Shown piece after piece: positions 25,856 through 35,281 of a DNA stretch of 64,000 nt. The position numbers and the translations under genes are program-made. Location of the stretch: the NCBI RefSeq assembly GCF_016938855.1, contig NZ_JAFHAP010000010.1, positions 1-64,000 of the forward strand, given 5' to 3'. Below the pieces are notes generated by a model, which worked only from the letters and a program-made list of their open reading frames with translations, was not told the DNA's origin and ran no database searches. The DNA is from Polycladomyces zharkentensis (GTDB taxonomy: Bacteria > Bacillota > Bacilli > Thermoactinomycetales > JIR-001). How positions within the stretch are numbered: the first letter of the stretch is position 1; each line of letters starts with the position of its first letter.

Positions 25856-27172
25856 TTGCAAGCCATCGTATCCCGTCTCCATGAATATATGAATGCGCTG
25901 GATCAACGCGGTTATTTCCAAGGAGCCGTTTTGGTGGGCCATCAAGGTGAAAAATTGCTTTGCCGGGGTTATGGCATGGCCAATGAGGAACATGGCGTGA
26001 TCAACACACCGCAAACCAAATTTCGCATCGGTTCGCTGACCAAAGGATTTACGGCCGTTGCGATTTTACAACTGGAAGAACGGGGCCTTCTTTCAACGGA
26101 AGATAACATTGGACGTTATTTGCCCAATTTCCCCAACGGGAACCGAATGACCATTCATCATTTGCTGACTCATACATCCGGTATTCCGGATTTCGCCGGC
26201 TTGCCGGAATATTGGACGAGGATCATGCGTTTGCCGTCCTCGCTGGATGAGACCATTCGGTTATTCCGCGACCTTCCTTTGGAATTCACGCCGGGGGATC
26301 AATTCCGTTACAGTAACTCATCTTACATTTTACTTACCAGAATCATCGAGGAGGTGTCCGGGGAATCTTACACAGACTTTATCCGAAACAACATTTTAGT
26401 CCCACTGGACATGAACGACACGGGTGTGGACGATGGCAGAACAATCATCAAAGGAATGGCATCCGGATACTCAGTTTGGAAAGAGAAAATCCGGGCCGAA
26501 CACATCGACATGTCCATCCCACAGGGCGCTTATGGCATGTATGCCACTGTCGAGGATCTGTACAGATGGGATCAGGCTTTGTTGACCGAACAATTGGCCT
26601 CTTCATCCACCCTTCGAAAAATGTTCACTCCTTACAGAGAAAACTACGGATACGGTTGGGTAATTCAACCGCTCACGATTGCCGGAAAGCCCCGTAAATG
26701 CATCAGTCATTACGGGGATGTCAACGGTTTTTGCGGCAATATGTTGCGATTGGCGGATAACGGATGGACAGTCATCGTATTAAGTAACCTCAGTCTCACA
26801 CCGGTGACCCAGATCGGTAAAAACTTGCTCCGGATCGCGTTGGGTGAACCTGCTCGCGTGCCTGATACGGTGCAAACCCTCGATTGGCTTGGAGATGATA
26901 TCGCCTCCATCGCAGGCACTTATCGATTGGATCATTTGGACGAAAACTTGAAGATTACGGCGGATGGTAAAAAGTTGTATCTCACCGTCGCCAAAATGCA
27001 CGGGGCTCCCTATTGTTATCCCATTCACCCGATATCCAAGACAAACGGACGAATACAATGCGTCACCGAATACGTCGATGAGGAGCTGCGCTTTGATCTT
27101 CACGGAGATGCCGTTCGTCTGACGTATACGGACATGAACGGTCGAAAACGGTCATTTGATCGAATGGTCTGA
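25856..27172 (+). CDS. Serine hydrolase, beta-lactamase class C / penicillin-binding-like
   Basis: A 438-residue protein without an obvious signal peptide. The SxxK motif is SLTK (in RIGSLTKGFTAVAILQLEERG), the YxN motif is YSN (in FRYSNSSYILLTRIIEEVSG), and a HYG segment late in the domain may serve as the third motif. The last 110 residues (from GTYRLDHLDENLKIT) form a lipocalin-like tail as in many esterases of this family. Substrate unknown: peptide, ester or D-amino-acid. The TTG at 25856 has AAGGAG nine bases upstream; in-frame ATGs at 25811-25829 overlap a -10-like TATGAT and have no ribosome site. Confidence 0.8.
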   Translation: MQAIVSRLHEYMNALDQRGYFQGAVLVGHQGEKLLCRGYGMANEEHGVINTPQTKFRIGSLTKGFTAVAILQLEERGLLSTEDNIGRYLPNFPNGNRMTIHHLLTHTSGIPDFAGLPEYWTRIMRLPSSLDETIRLFRDLPLEFTPGDQFRYSNSSYILLTRIIEEVSGESYTDFIRNNILVPLDMNDTGVDDGRTIIKGMASGYSVWKEKIRAEHIDMSIPQGAYGMYATVEDLYRWDQALLTEQLASSSTLRKMFTPYRENYGYGWVIQPLTIAGKPRKCISHYGDVNGFCGNMLRLADNGWTVIVLSNLSLTPVTQIGKNLLRIALGEPARVPDTVQTLDWLGDDIASIAGTYRLDHLDENLKITADGKKLYLTVAKMHGAPYCYPIHPISKTNGRIQCVTEYVDEELRFDLHGDAVRLTYTDMNGRKRSFDRMV

Positions 27173-27290
27173 AATAAAAATTTCCTGCGGAGATTCGCCG
27201 GGGTGGTTGTACCATACTTGACCCCCATTGCATTTTGTGGGCAGCATTACGCCATAAAAGATATCTTCCTCATTTGGAGGGGAACTTTCT

Positions 27291-28004
27291 ATGTCAGGCA
27301 TGGATTTTAAAGAACTTAGAAGACTGGGAAGAGAATCATTAAAAGGGAAATGGGGACTGGCGATTGGATGCACGATTTTGTATATTCTATTAGATTCATT
27401 GTTTGACTTTTTTGCTGATAATCCTTTGGATTTGGACATCTCTCTTTTCTTAAACTCTGCTCCCAAAGCCGATTCACATGTTGTATTCTTTCCTGACCAC
27501 TCCGTTATCGATTGGGTCTCACTCATTTGGAATGTACTCACAACCGGAGGGCTTATGCTTGGGATCAGTCTCATTTTCTTGAATATCTGTCGGACACAGC
27601 CCGCTCATATCGGACAGCTGTTTCGGTATTTCACCAATGGAAATTTATTGGTCAGAGGAATGTTGTGGCACGTACTTCAGTCCATCTACTTGATGTTGTG
27701 GAGCCTATTATTCATTATTCCAGGGATTATCAAATGGTTTTCCTATTCCATGACCCCGTATATTTTGATTGATCACCCTGAATTATCTGTCAATGAAGCC
27801 ATTACCAAAAGTCGTGAAATGATGAACGGACATAAGATGGAATTGTTTGCATTGCAACTTAGCTTTATCGGTTGGTTACTCCTAAGTCTGTTCACTTTGG
27901 GACTCGGATTTATTTGGTTAATTCCTTACTACTCTGCAACGGAGGTTCAATTTTACCGCAAGATGAAAGGTGAGTTGAATCCTGATTCAAAAAGCACAGC
28001 TTGA
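27291..28004 (+). CDS. DUF975 family membrane protein
   Basis: A 237-residue protein beginning MDFKELRRLGRESLKGKWGLAIGCTILYILL, the DUF975 start pattern, with about five hydrophobic helices and the central NICRTQPAHIGQLFRYF and FSYSMTPYILIDHPELSVNEAITKSREMMNGHK motifs of that family. Role unknown. ATG at 27291 follows GGAGGGG at eight bases. More AT-rich than backbone genes. The upstream gap 27173-27290 may hold its promoter. Confidence 0.85.
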   Translation: MSGMDFKELRRLGRESLKGKWGLAIGCTILYILLDSLFDFFADNPLDLDISLFLNSAPKADSHVVFFPDHSVIDWVSLIWNVLTTGGLMLGISLIFLNICRTQPAHIGQLFRYFTNGNLLVRGMLWHVLQSIYLMLWSLLFIIPGIIKWFSYSMTPYILIDHPELSVNEAITKSREMMNGHKMELFALQLSFIGWLLLSLFTLGLGFIWLIPYYSATEVQFYRKMKGELNPDSKSTA

Positions 28005-28110
28005 CTTATTTTGAGTCTTGTCCTTGTGATCGATAGGAATTCGCAGATGAACTTCCCTCCAAATTGTACAAGGTAATCAATCATACCGAACATAAGGAGT
28101 GAACCCTCAA

Positions 28111-28593
28111 ATGAAAACGACCGACTTATGTGATCAATTTCCAAACCAAGTCCATGTTTGCGAGAATATTTTTCAATCTTTCGGCAAGAGAAAAATTTTC
28201 AGCGGGGAAATCTATACCGTGAGGGTTTTTGAAGATAATGTCTTGGTCAAACAAGCGCTCGAAACCATTCCAGCGGGTTCCGTTCTCGTTGTGGATGGAG
28301 GCGGCTCCATGAAATGCGCACTCTTGGGGGACAGACTGGCGGGCATCGCGGTGAACCGGGGACTCTCCGGAATCATTGTCCATGGATGTATTCGGGATTC
28401 GGCAGACATCGCACAGTTGGATATTGGGGTGCTCGCGCTTGGAACCCATCCGCGGAAAAGCCGCAAAGAGGGAAAGGGAGAAACGAACATTCCCGTTTCT
28501 TTTGCCGGAGTCGATTGGGAACCCGGTCATTATGTGTATGTTGATGAGGACGGGGTCATCGTCGCAAGCGAAAAATTGGCACTTGGAGATTGA
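28111..28593 (+). CDS. rraA: RraA family protein
   Basis: A 160-residue protein with all core segments of the RraA/HMG-CHA aldolase family: TTDLCDQF, VKQALETIPAGSVLVVDGGGSMKCALLGDRLAGIAVNRGLSGIIVHGCIRDSADIAQLDIGVLALGTHPRKS, and PGHYVYVDEDGVIVA. GDxLAxxA and GxxRD carry the metal/substrate site. In enterobacteria RraA inhibits RNase E; in other bacteria members are class II aldolases, so the role here is open. The ATG at 28111 follows AAGGAG; a GTG at 28099 overlaps that ribosome site. Confidence 0.88.
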   Translation: MKTTDLCDQFPNQVHVCENIFQSFGKRKIFSGEIYTVRVFEDNVLVKQALETIPAGSVLVVDGGGSMKCALLGDRLAGIAVNRGLSGIIVHGCIRDSADIAQLDIGVLALGTHPRKSRKEGKGETNIPVSFAGVDWEPGHYVYVDEDGVIVASEKLALGD

Positions 28594-28754
28594 GGGCTTG
28601 GGGGATTGATGTCTTCCCGATTTGAGGTCCGCCCCCCTTTTTTCGTACCTCCTGGGCTGGTTTCGATCAACTCTTTGATGGGAAACGCAGGAAATCCATC
28701 ATTTTTGTCATTCTCCTCGTTTATTGTTATTACCGCCAACACGTGCTCTGCCAT
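28530..28754 (-). CDS. Possible small protein, uncertain
   Basis: A 74-residue frame starting MAEHVLAVITINEENDKNDG with a GAGG ribosome site seven bases before the ATG at 28754. It contains IKELIETSPGGTKKGGRTSN and a Ser/Pro-rich tail. The last 60 bp lie antisense to the end of rraA. I do not recognise a family; it may not be real. It fills most of the gap between rraA and the next plus-strand gene, in which no other feature was found. Confidence 0.3.
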   Translation of the reverse strand: MAEHVLAVITINEENDKNDGFPAFPIKELIETSPGGTKKGGRTSNREDINPPSPQSPSANFSLATMTPSSSTYT

Positions 28755-28857
28755 CCAACATCCTCATTGATTTGGACCTTTCAATTTATTACGGATCGAT
28801 CTTGCATACATCCGCCATCCAAACCAAACACTAACCAAAACAGGGATGATTCAAACC

Positions 28858-29007
28858 ATGAGCATTCGTACACAATGGTGGTTCAGCCTGATACTGTTCC
28901 TCATCATGTTGCCGCTTGCATTCCGGTTGATCAGCAGTTGGCAGGTGTCCCTGAAATGGTTGGAGCGGTTGAAGACCAGATGGGGCAAAAGAAAACGGGT
29001 GCGATAA
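28858..29007 (+). CDS. Small single-helix membrane protein
   Basis: A 49-residue frame: MSIRTQWWFS, one hydrophobic helix LILFLIMLPLAF, then a basic tail ending KRKRVR. The ATG at 28846 is an alternative start; neither has a strong ribosome site. It ends 22 bp before the next membrane-protein gene and may be translated with it. Confidence 0.45.
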   Translation: MSIRTQWWFSLILFLIMLPLAFRLISSWQVSLKWLERLKTRWGKRKRVR

Positions 29008-29029
29008 CCCGCCCCCGGAGAGATGCGCC

Positions 29030-29488
29030 ATGGTGTTTCTGAAATGGTGGCTGGTATGGTGGGTGATTGGACTGGTTCTGATTGACTGGTCCCAATGGCA
29101 AAAAGGTTATGCTACAGTACTGGCAGGGGTGGTCGGTTCGTTTTTCCTGGATACGGCTTTCGTTTACAAGGGATTTTGGAAATACCACGACCCGATGTTG
29201 CCCGGACTGTGGCCCAATATCACATTGAATCTGGGGTTATACCCAATCGGTACATGGATTTTTTTGCAAAAACTGCCCCGTCGTTTTTGGTGCCAAGCCG
29301 TTTGGGTGTTAATCGGCGCCTCCATCCTGATCGCGGTGGAATTTCACCTGCTGTCGACCGGACGCATACGGTATGATCACGGCTGGCACATTGGGTACTC
29401 GTGGGTAGCCAATGTGGTGCTGTTGGTATTGCTCTTGCTCCATTACCGGTTGGTGGAGAAAAGATTGTGTCGGATTGGACGGTATTAA
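29030..29488 (+). CDS. CBO0543-like membrane protein
   Basis: A 152-residue protein with five predicted helices and the motif set WKYHDPMLPGLWPNITLNLGLYPIGTWIF plus CQAVWVLIGASILIAVEFHLLSTG, typical of the CBO0543 family found in endospore formers. Function unknown. ATG at 29030 follows GGAGAG. A strong terminator follows, shared back-to-back with yajC. Confidence 0.75.
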   Translation: MVFLKWWLVWWVIGLVLIDWSQWQKGYATVLAGVVGSFFLDTAFVYKGFWKYHDPMLPGLWPNITLNLGLYPIGTWIFLQKLPRRFWCQAVWVLIGASILIAVEFHLLSTGRIRYDHGWHIGYSWVANVVLLVLLLLHYRLVEKRLCRIGRY

Positions 29489-29522
29489 ACCAACCCCCGG
29501 CAATGTGCGCCGGGGGTTTTCC
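29489..29522 (+). terminator. Terminator between the CBO0543-like gene and yajC
   Basis: AACCCCCGGC-AATGT-GCGCCGGGGGTTTT; the symmetrical base runs could serve both converging genes. Confidence 0.88.
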
Positions 29523-29846
29523 TCAATCCTGTTTCTCTTCTTCTTTTTTCTCTTCCTTTTTCTCGTCCTTCTTATCATCCGTTTTGTTCAGGACCGCGTT
29601 AATCGCGGAGCGTTCAAACACCAACCTGGTGTTGTCGCTCACTTTCAGCGTGACGCGGTCATCGGTCAGATCGGTGATCGTTCCATGCAATCCGCCGATG
29701 GTGACGACCTTGTCACCCCGTTTCAACGCTGCCAGCATGGCGTTGCGTTCCCGTTGCCGCTTTTGTTGCGGACGGATCAACAGGAAATAAAAGATGGCAA
29801 ACATCAGGATCAGCGGTGCGATTTGTACCAAAAACGCGTTGTTCAC
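29523..29846 (-). CDS. yajC: Sec accessory protein YajC
   Basis: A 107-residue single-helix membrane protein of the SecDF-YajC complex. The N-terminal helix NNAFLVQIAPLILMFAIFYFLLIRPQQKR(Q) is diagnostic, followed by RGDKVVTIGGLHGTITDLTDDRVTL and a Lys/Glu-rich tail. GTG start at 29846 has AAGGAGG seven bases upstream; the longer frame lacks a ribosome site. Order queA-tgt-yajC as in Bacillus. Confidence 0.92.
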   Translation of the reverse strand: MNNAFLVQIAPLILMFAIFYFLLIRPQQKRQRERNAMLAALKRGDKVVTIGGLHGTITDLTDDRVTLKVSDNTRLVFERSAINAVLNKTDDKKDEKKEEKKEEEKQD

Positions 29847-29930
29847 TGTTGTTCCTCCTTCATTCATTTTGAAAACCAGCCGCCCATATTTGGCATCAGG
29901 CGGCGGAGACTCACCATCAAGCAATCGCCG

Positions 29931-31193
<1,263 letters not shown>

Positions 31194-32225
31194 TCACACA
31201 ATCAACATCGCATCACCAAAACTGAAAAAACGGTAACGTTTCCGAACCGCCTCACGGTAGGCCGCAAGCACCTGCTCCCGGGACGCGAACGCACTGACCA
31301 GCATGATCAACGTGGATTTGGGCAAGTGAAAATTGGTGACCATCGCATCCACGGCGCGAAAACGAAATCCGGGGTAGATAAAGATGTCGGTCCAGCCGCT
31401 TGCCGCCCGGATGTCACCGAAACGGGAAGCCACCGTCTCCAGGGTGCGTACGGTAGTGGTGCCCACGGCAAAGACCCGCCCACCTTCGACTTTGGCCCGA
31501 CGGATGATTGCTGCGGTTTCCTCACTCACCTCGTAATATTCGGCATGCATCTGATGGTCTTCCACCTTCTCCGCCGTGACCGGCCGAAACGTGCCCAAAC
31601 CGACGTGCAGGGTGATATAGGCGATGCGGACGCCTTTTTCCTCGATGCGCTCCAACAACGCAGGCGTAAAGTGCAATCCCGCCGTCGGTGCGGCAGCCGA
31701 GCCAACCACGCGCGAAAAGACGGTCTGATACCGCTCCGGGTCGTCCAATTGCTCGCGAATATAGGGCGGCAACGGCATCTGTCCCAGCTCTTCCAACAGT
31801 GCTTCCACATCATCCGCCTCATATTGGAGACGAAACAGACGACCGCCGGCCACCTCGGATTCCCCTTCACATACTGCGGTCAGGCGACCGTCGCCGAAAG
31901 TGATCACGGTTCCCTTTTTGACCCGCTTCGCCGGTTTCACCAGCGCTTCCCAACGGTCATTCCCCAATGGTTTCAACAACAGCAATTCGATTTTCGCACC
32001 CGTTTCCTCCTTGACCCCGATCAAACGGGAAGGGCGGACGCGGGTGTCGTTCAGTACCAGCACATCACCGGGCCGCAAGTAGTCCAACAGATCGGGAAAT
32101 CGTTTGTGCTCCACTTTCCCCGTCTCCCGATGCAACACCATCAGCCGGGACGCGGATCGCTCCGGGATGGGCTTCTGTGCGATCAGCTCTTCCGGCAAGT
32201 CAAAATCAAACATCGATACATCCAT
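31194..32225 (-). CDS. queA: S-adenosylmethionine:tRNA ribosyltransferase-isomerase QueA
   Basis: A 343-residue enzyme that converts preQ1 in tRNA to epoxyqueuosine using the ribosyl group of SAM. Starts [26 protein letters not shown]; continues with [64 protein letters not shown] and [18 protein letters not shown], the full set of QueA signatures. Followed by tgt (130 bp) on the same strand. Confidence 0.97.
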   Translation of the reverse strand: MDVSMFDFDLPEELIAQKPIPERSASRLMVLHRETGKVEHKRFPDLLDYLRPGDVLVLNDTRVRPSRLIGVKEETGAKIELLLLKPLGNDRWEALVKPAKRVKKGTVITFGDGRLTAVCEGESEVAGGRLFRLQYEADDVEALLEELGQMPLPPYIREQLDDPERYQTVFSRVVGSAAAPTAGLHFTPALLERIEEKGVRIAYITLHVGLGTFRPVTAEKVEDHQMHAEYYEVSEETAAIIRRAKVEGGRVFAVGTTTVRTLETVASRFGDIRAASGWTDIFIYPGFRFRAVDAMVTNFHLPKSTLIMLVSAFASREQVLAAYREAVRKRYRFFSFGDAMLIV

Positions 32226-32285
32226 GTCACCGACGTCCTTTCATGATAAAAAACGGTTTTGACTGAAACGAAAACGCCCGCCCCG

Positions 32286-32504
32286 TCAACGGAACAGGCG
32301 CACCAAATAAAGAATCAGGGACAGTATGACGGAGAGTACGATACTGGAGACGATCGGAAAGTAGAACCGTACATTTTCTTTCTCGACAACGATGTCCCCG
32401 GGCAGTCGGCCGAACGGAAAAAACCGACCGCCGAACTGCCACAGAAGGCCGATCACTACCAGTACAATCCCCAAGATGATCAGCGTTTTGGCAAATGGGT
32501 TCAT
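32286..32504 (-). CDS. DUF2905 family small membrane protein
   Basis: A 72-residue protein with two helices ([21 protein letters not shown] and [22 protein letters not shown]) and the DUF2905 middle [16 protein letters not shown]. Function unknown; in many Firmicutes it lies between ruvB and queA as here. The ATG overlaps the ruvB stop as ATGA; GGAG is eight bases upstream. Confidence 0.88.
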   Translation of the reverse strand: MNPFAKTLIILGIVLVVIGLLWQFGGRFFPFGRLPGDIVVEKENVRFYFPIVSSIVLSVILSLILYLVRLFR

Positions 32505-33505
32505 GTCGGCATCTCCAATCCGAAGTGCTCGTAACATTTGGGGGTGACCACACGTCCGCGGGGAGTACGCTGGAGAAATCCGATCTGCATCAGATACGGT
32601 TCGTAGACGTCTTCCACCGTATGCGCCTCCTCACCGATCGTGGCCGCAATCGTCTCCAGCCCAACCGGTCCCCCGCGAAAGTTTTCAATGATAGACAACA
32701 ACAATTTGTGGTCTACCCGGTCCAATCCCATTTTGTCCACCTGAATCCGGTCCAATGCGTCCCTGGCTGCTTCTCCCGTGATCACACCGTCCCCCTGCAC
32801 CTGAACGAAATCCCGAACCCGTTTCAGCAGACGGTTGGCCACCCGCGGCGTGCCTCTCGCCCGCCGGGCGATTTCCACCGCGCCTTCCTCCCGGATGGTC
32901 ACCCCGAGCAAATCAGCCGCCCGCTGCACGATCAGGGTGAGTTCGTCCTCAGTATAATACTCCAATCGGCTGACCACTCCGAAACGATCCCGCAAAGGGG
33001 ATGAAAGCGATCCGGCCCGCGTCGTGGCGCCCACCAGCGTAAACGGCGGCAGATCCAGCCGAACCGACCGGGCGCTGGGACCTTTTCCGATCACGATATC
33101 CAGCGCGAAGTCCTCCATCGCAGGATACAGGACTTCCTCCACGGATCGGTTCAAACGGTGAATCTCGTCGATAAACAACAAATCGCCCGGCTGAAGGTTG
33201 GTCAGGATGGCCGCCAAGTCCCCCGGCCGCTCGATTGCCGGTCCGGACGTGGCACGGATATGCACCCCCAACTCGTTGGCGATGATGTGTGACAATGTCG
33301 TTTTCCCCAATCCGGGCGGGCCGTACAACAAAACGTGATCCAGGGCCTCGCCCCGCATTTTGGCCGCTTCTATGTATACCTTCAAATTTTCCTTTACGCG
33401 CGTCTGACCGATATATTCGCTCAGGTAACGGGGGCGCAGGCTGAACTCCACCGTCGCATCCTCTTCCGCCATATGAGCGGAAATGATCCGTTCCTCCACG
33501 CTCAC
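32501..33505 (-). CDS. ruvB: Holliday junction branch-migration ATPase RuvB
   Basis: A 334-residue AAA+ motor that drives branch migration with RuvA. Walker [19 protein letters not shown] (about 60), Walker [11 protein letters not shown] (about 110), sensor GATTRAG, arginine finger RDRFG, and C-terminal winged helix [17 protein letters not shown] are visible. N-terminus [21 protein letters not shown] is typical. ATG at 33505. Part of the ruvC-ruvA-ruvB-DUF2905 operon with tight spacing. Confidence 0.98.
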   Translation of the reverse strand: MSVEERIISAHMAEEDATVEFSLRPRYLSEYIGQTRVKENLKVYIEAAKMRGEALDHVLLYGPPGLGKTTLSHIIANELGVHIRATSGPAIERPGDLAAILTNLQPGDLLFIDEIHRLNRSVEEVLYPAMEDFALDIVIGKGPSARSVRLDLPPFTLVGATTRAGSLSSPLRDRFGVVSRLEYYTEDELTLIVQRAADLLGVTIREEGAVEIARRARGTPRVANRLLKRVRDFVQVQGDGVITGEAARDALDRIQVDKMGLDRVDHKLLLSIIENFRGGPVGLETIAATIGEEAHTVEDVYEPYLMQIGFLQRTPRGRVVTPKCYEHFGLEMPT

Positions 33506-33511
33506 ATCCCC

Positions 33512-34138
33512 CTATCGCTTCATCGACAGTTGCAACGCCCTCCGGATCCATTCGTCCAGCTCCGGCTCATCTTCCCACTGTTTACGCGCTTCCTCGACGG
33601 CCCAAGCCGCTTCTTCCTCATTATATCCGAGGGCCATCAAGGCTTCAATCGCCTCACCCGCACGCTCCCCGGAGGAGACGGGCATTTCTGCCTGTCCTTC
33701 TGCCGGATCGCCGGACTGTTGCATCAACGCGTGGACCCAACCCGCTTTTTTCAATTTGTCCTTCAGATCCAGGATCAACCGTTGGGCTGTCTTTTTGCCG
33801 ATTCCGGGCAGTTTGGTCAAAAAAACGACGTTTTCCTGTTGGATCGCCTGCACGACCTGACGCGGCGTTCCTGCAGCCAATATGGAAAGTCCCGCTTTGG
33901 GACCGATCCCGGACACATCGAGCAACATGCGGAACAAATCCCGCTCTTCCCGGGTCGGGAACCCGTAGAGGCTGATGGCATCCTCCCGCACCACCTGATG
34001 CGTATAGACCCGTGTCTGCACATTGGGTTCCCAGCGGTAGGGATTGCCGCAAAACACGCGGTAACCCACTCCCGACACGTTGATGGCGATGTAATCCGCT
34101 CCGGCGTAGATGACGGTTCCTTCCAAAAACTCGATCAA
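33512..34138 (-). CDS. ruvA: Holliday junction DNA-binding protein RuvA
   Basis: A 208-residue protein: OB domain (IEFLEGTVIYAGADYIAINVSGVGYRVF), helix-hairpin-helix domain (LLDVSGIGPKAGLSIL and KLPGIGKKTAQRLILDLKDKL) and a C-terminal RuvB-binding domain (EAIEALMALGYNEEEAAWAV). It recognises four-way junctions and loads RuvB. The TTG at 34138 is chosen because it gives the conserved (M)IEFLEG start and has GGGAGG nine bases upstream; it overlaps the ruvC stop. Confidence 0.96.
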   Translation of the reverse strand: MIEFLEGTVIYAGADYIAINVSGVGYRVFCGNPYRWEPNVQTRVYTHQVVREDAISLYGFPTREERDLFRMLLDVSGIGPKAGLSILAAGTPRQVVQAIQQENVVFLTKLPGIGKKTAQRLILDLKDKLKKAGWVHALMQQSGDPAEGQAEMPVSSGERAGEAIEALMALGYNEEEAAWAVEEARKQWEDEPELDEWIRRALQLSMKR

Positions 34139-34641
34139 CGTTTCCAGCCTCCCTGTCTCAACCGGTTCACCCATGTGGATGAATGTCCTTCACAGATGGC
34201 GATGGCCAGCGCATCGGCCACATCATCCGGCTTGGGTGTCTCAGGCAGGGACAAAAGCATGCGCACCATTTCCTGCACCTGGCGCTTCTCCGCTTGTCCG
34301 TAACCCACCACCGCCATTTTTACCTGCAACGGCGTATACTCCGTAATCGGTACTCCTGCCTCCTCCGCAGCCAGCATGATCACGCCGCGTGCCTGACCGA
34401 CAGTGAAGGCGGTCGTCACGTTGCGGTTGAAAAAGAGTTTCTCGATCGCCACCACGTCCGGACGATGCTTTTGAAACAACTCTCCGCAAGCGTCGTAAAT
34501 CTGTTTCAACCGGGTCGCTGTCGCCAAGCCGGCTTCGGTTTGGATACTGCCGTACTCGACGGCCTTGAGGCGGTTTCCCTGACGGTGCAATACACCGTAA
34601 CCGACGATGGCGATGCCCGGGTCGATGCCCATGATCTTCAC
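34135..34641 (-). CDS. ruvC: Holliday junction resolvase RuvC
   Basis: A 168-residue endonuclease that cleaves Holliday junctions. Catalytic residues: Asp7 in IMGIDPGIAIVGYG, Glu in VAIEKLFFNRN (about 67), and the C-terminal acidic pair in KPDDVADALAIAICEGH (about 140-143). First gene of the ruvCAB unit. Its start at 34641 has GGAGGAGCGG upstream. Confidence 0.97.
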   Translation of the reverse strand: MKIMGIDPGIAIVGYGVLHRQGNRLKAVEYGSIQTEAGLATATRLKQIYDACGELFQKHRPDVVAIEKLFFNRNVTTAFTVGQARGVIMLAAEEAGVPITEYTPLQVKMAVVGYGQAEKRQVQEMVRMLLSLPETPKPDDVADALAIAICEGHSSTWVNRLRQGGWKR

Positions 34642-34935
34642 GCCGCTCCTCCTTCACTTGCGAACACGTATTCCGGGGTCGCGTGTCGATTATATCACAG
34701 ATTGGACCGCTGGCGCGGGGAAACCGATGCGTTTTTCAAGGAAGCAGAGCAAGGCCGCCGGGAGGACGCGGACAAGATACACTTTGCTCAGAGGAAATTG
34801 CCCGCGATCTGACTCCCTCGCTCGATCGGGCTGAGATCTTGTCGCCCGTCCGGAAAAACAATGCCCTCATATCGAATTACCACTCCCTTGTCAGAGGAAC
34901 GGGGAGGACGATCACGACAACATTCACCTGTTGCA
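34642..34935. other. Intergenic region upstream of ruvC, with a decayed repeat
   Basis: Probable ruvC promoter region. No gene is supported. Positions 34760-34810 match 56549-56599 (opposite strand) at roughly three bases in four, marking a diverged dispersed repeat of unknown nature. Confidence 0.45.
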
Positions 34936-35103
34936 TCACCGCACGTCTTCTGTCCACCGGTTGCAAAACGCACAAAAGTATAGATCATCGGTTTCGTGAT
35001 AAACGAGATGGTGACCGCATGAGGAACAACATTCGTCCGTGATATGCCCTTCCACCTTGACACCGTCAATGACGATCCAATCCTCTTCCTCCCGTATCTG
35101 CAT
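34936..35103 (-). CDS. Small zinc-ribbon protein
   Basis: A 55-residue protein (MQIREEEDWIVIDGVKVEGHI...) with two Cys pairs, CCSSCGHH and FCAFCNRW, about 18 residues apart, the pattern of a zinc ribbon. Function unknown. The ATG at 35103 has GGAGGGGG seven bases upstream. It lies alone between the MATE gene (divergent) and ruvC. Confidence 0.65.
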   Translation of the reverse strand: MQIREEEDWIVIDGVKVEGHITDECCSSCGHHLVYHETDDLYFCAFCNRWTEDVR

Positions 35104-35281
35104 GGAGGTTCCCCCTCCACGTGACTTCATGATGGTACGATAATCAAAATCAAAACATTGAACTTTTTACATCCCCTCTTCTTTTCCCGCCAACAACGAT
35201 TATAATGGAGATAGCCGATTGTCATATACTTACAATAGACAGCGGATCTGTCAGTCCGTAAACAAAAAGAGGTGTATCCGT

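Noticed and set aside
34183-34812. 209-residue plus-strand open frame over ruvC
   Set aside because: Antisense to ruvC, whose catalytic residues are all present; the tail covers the decayed repeat.
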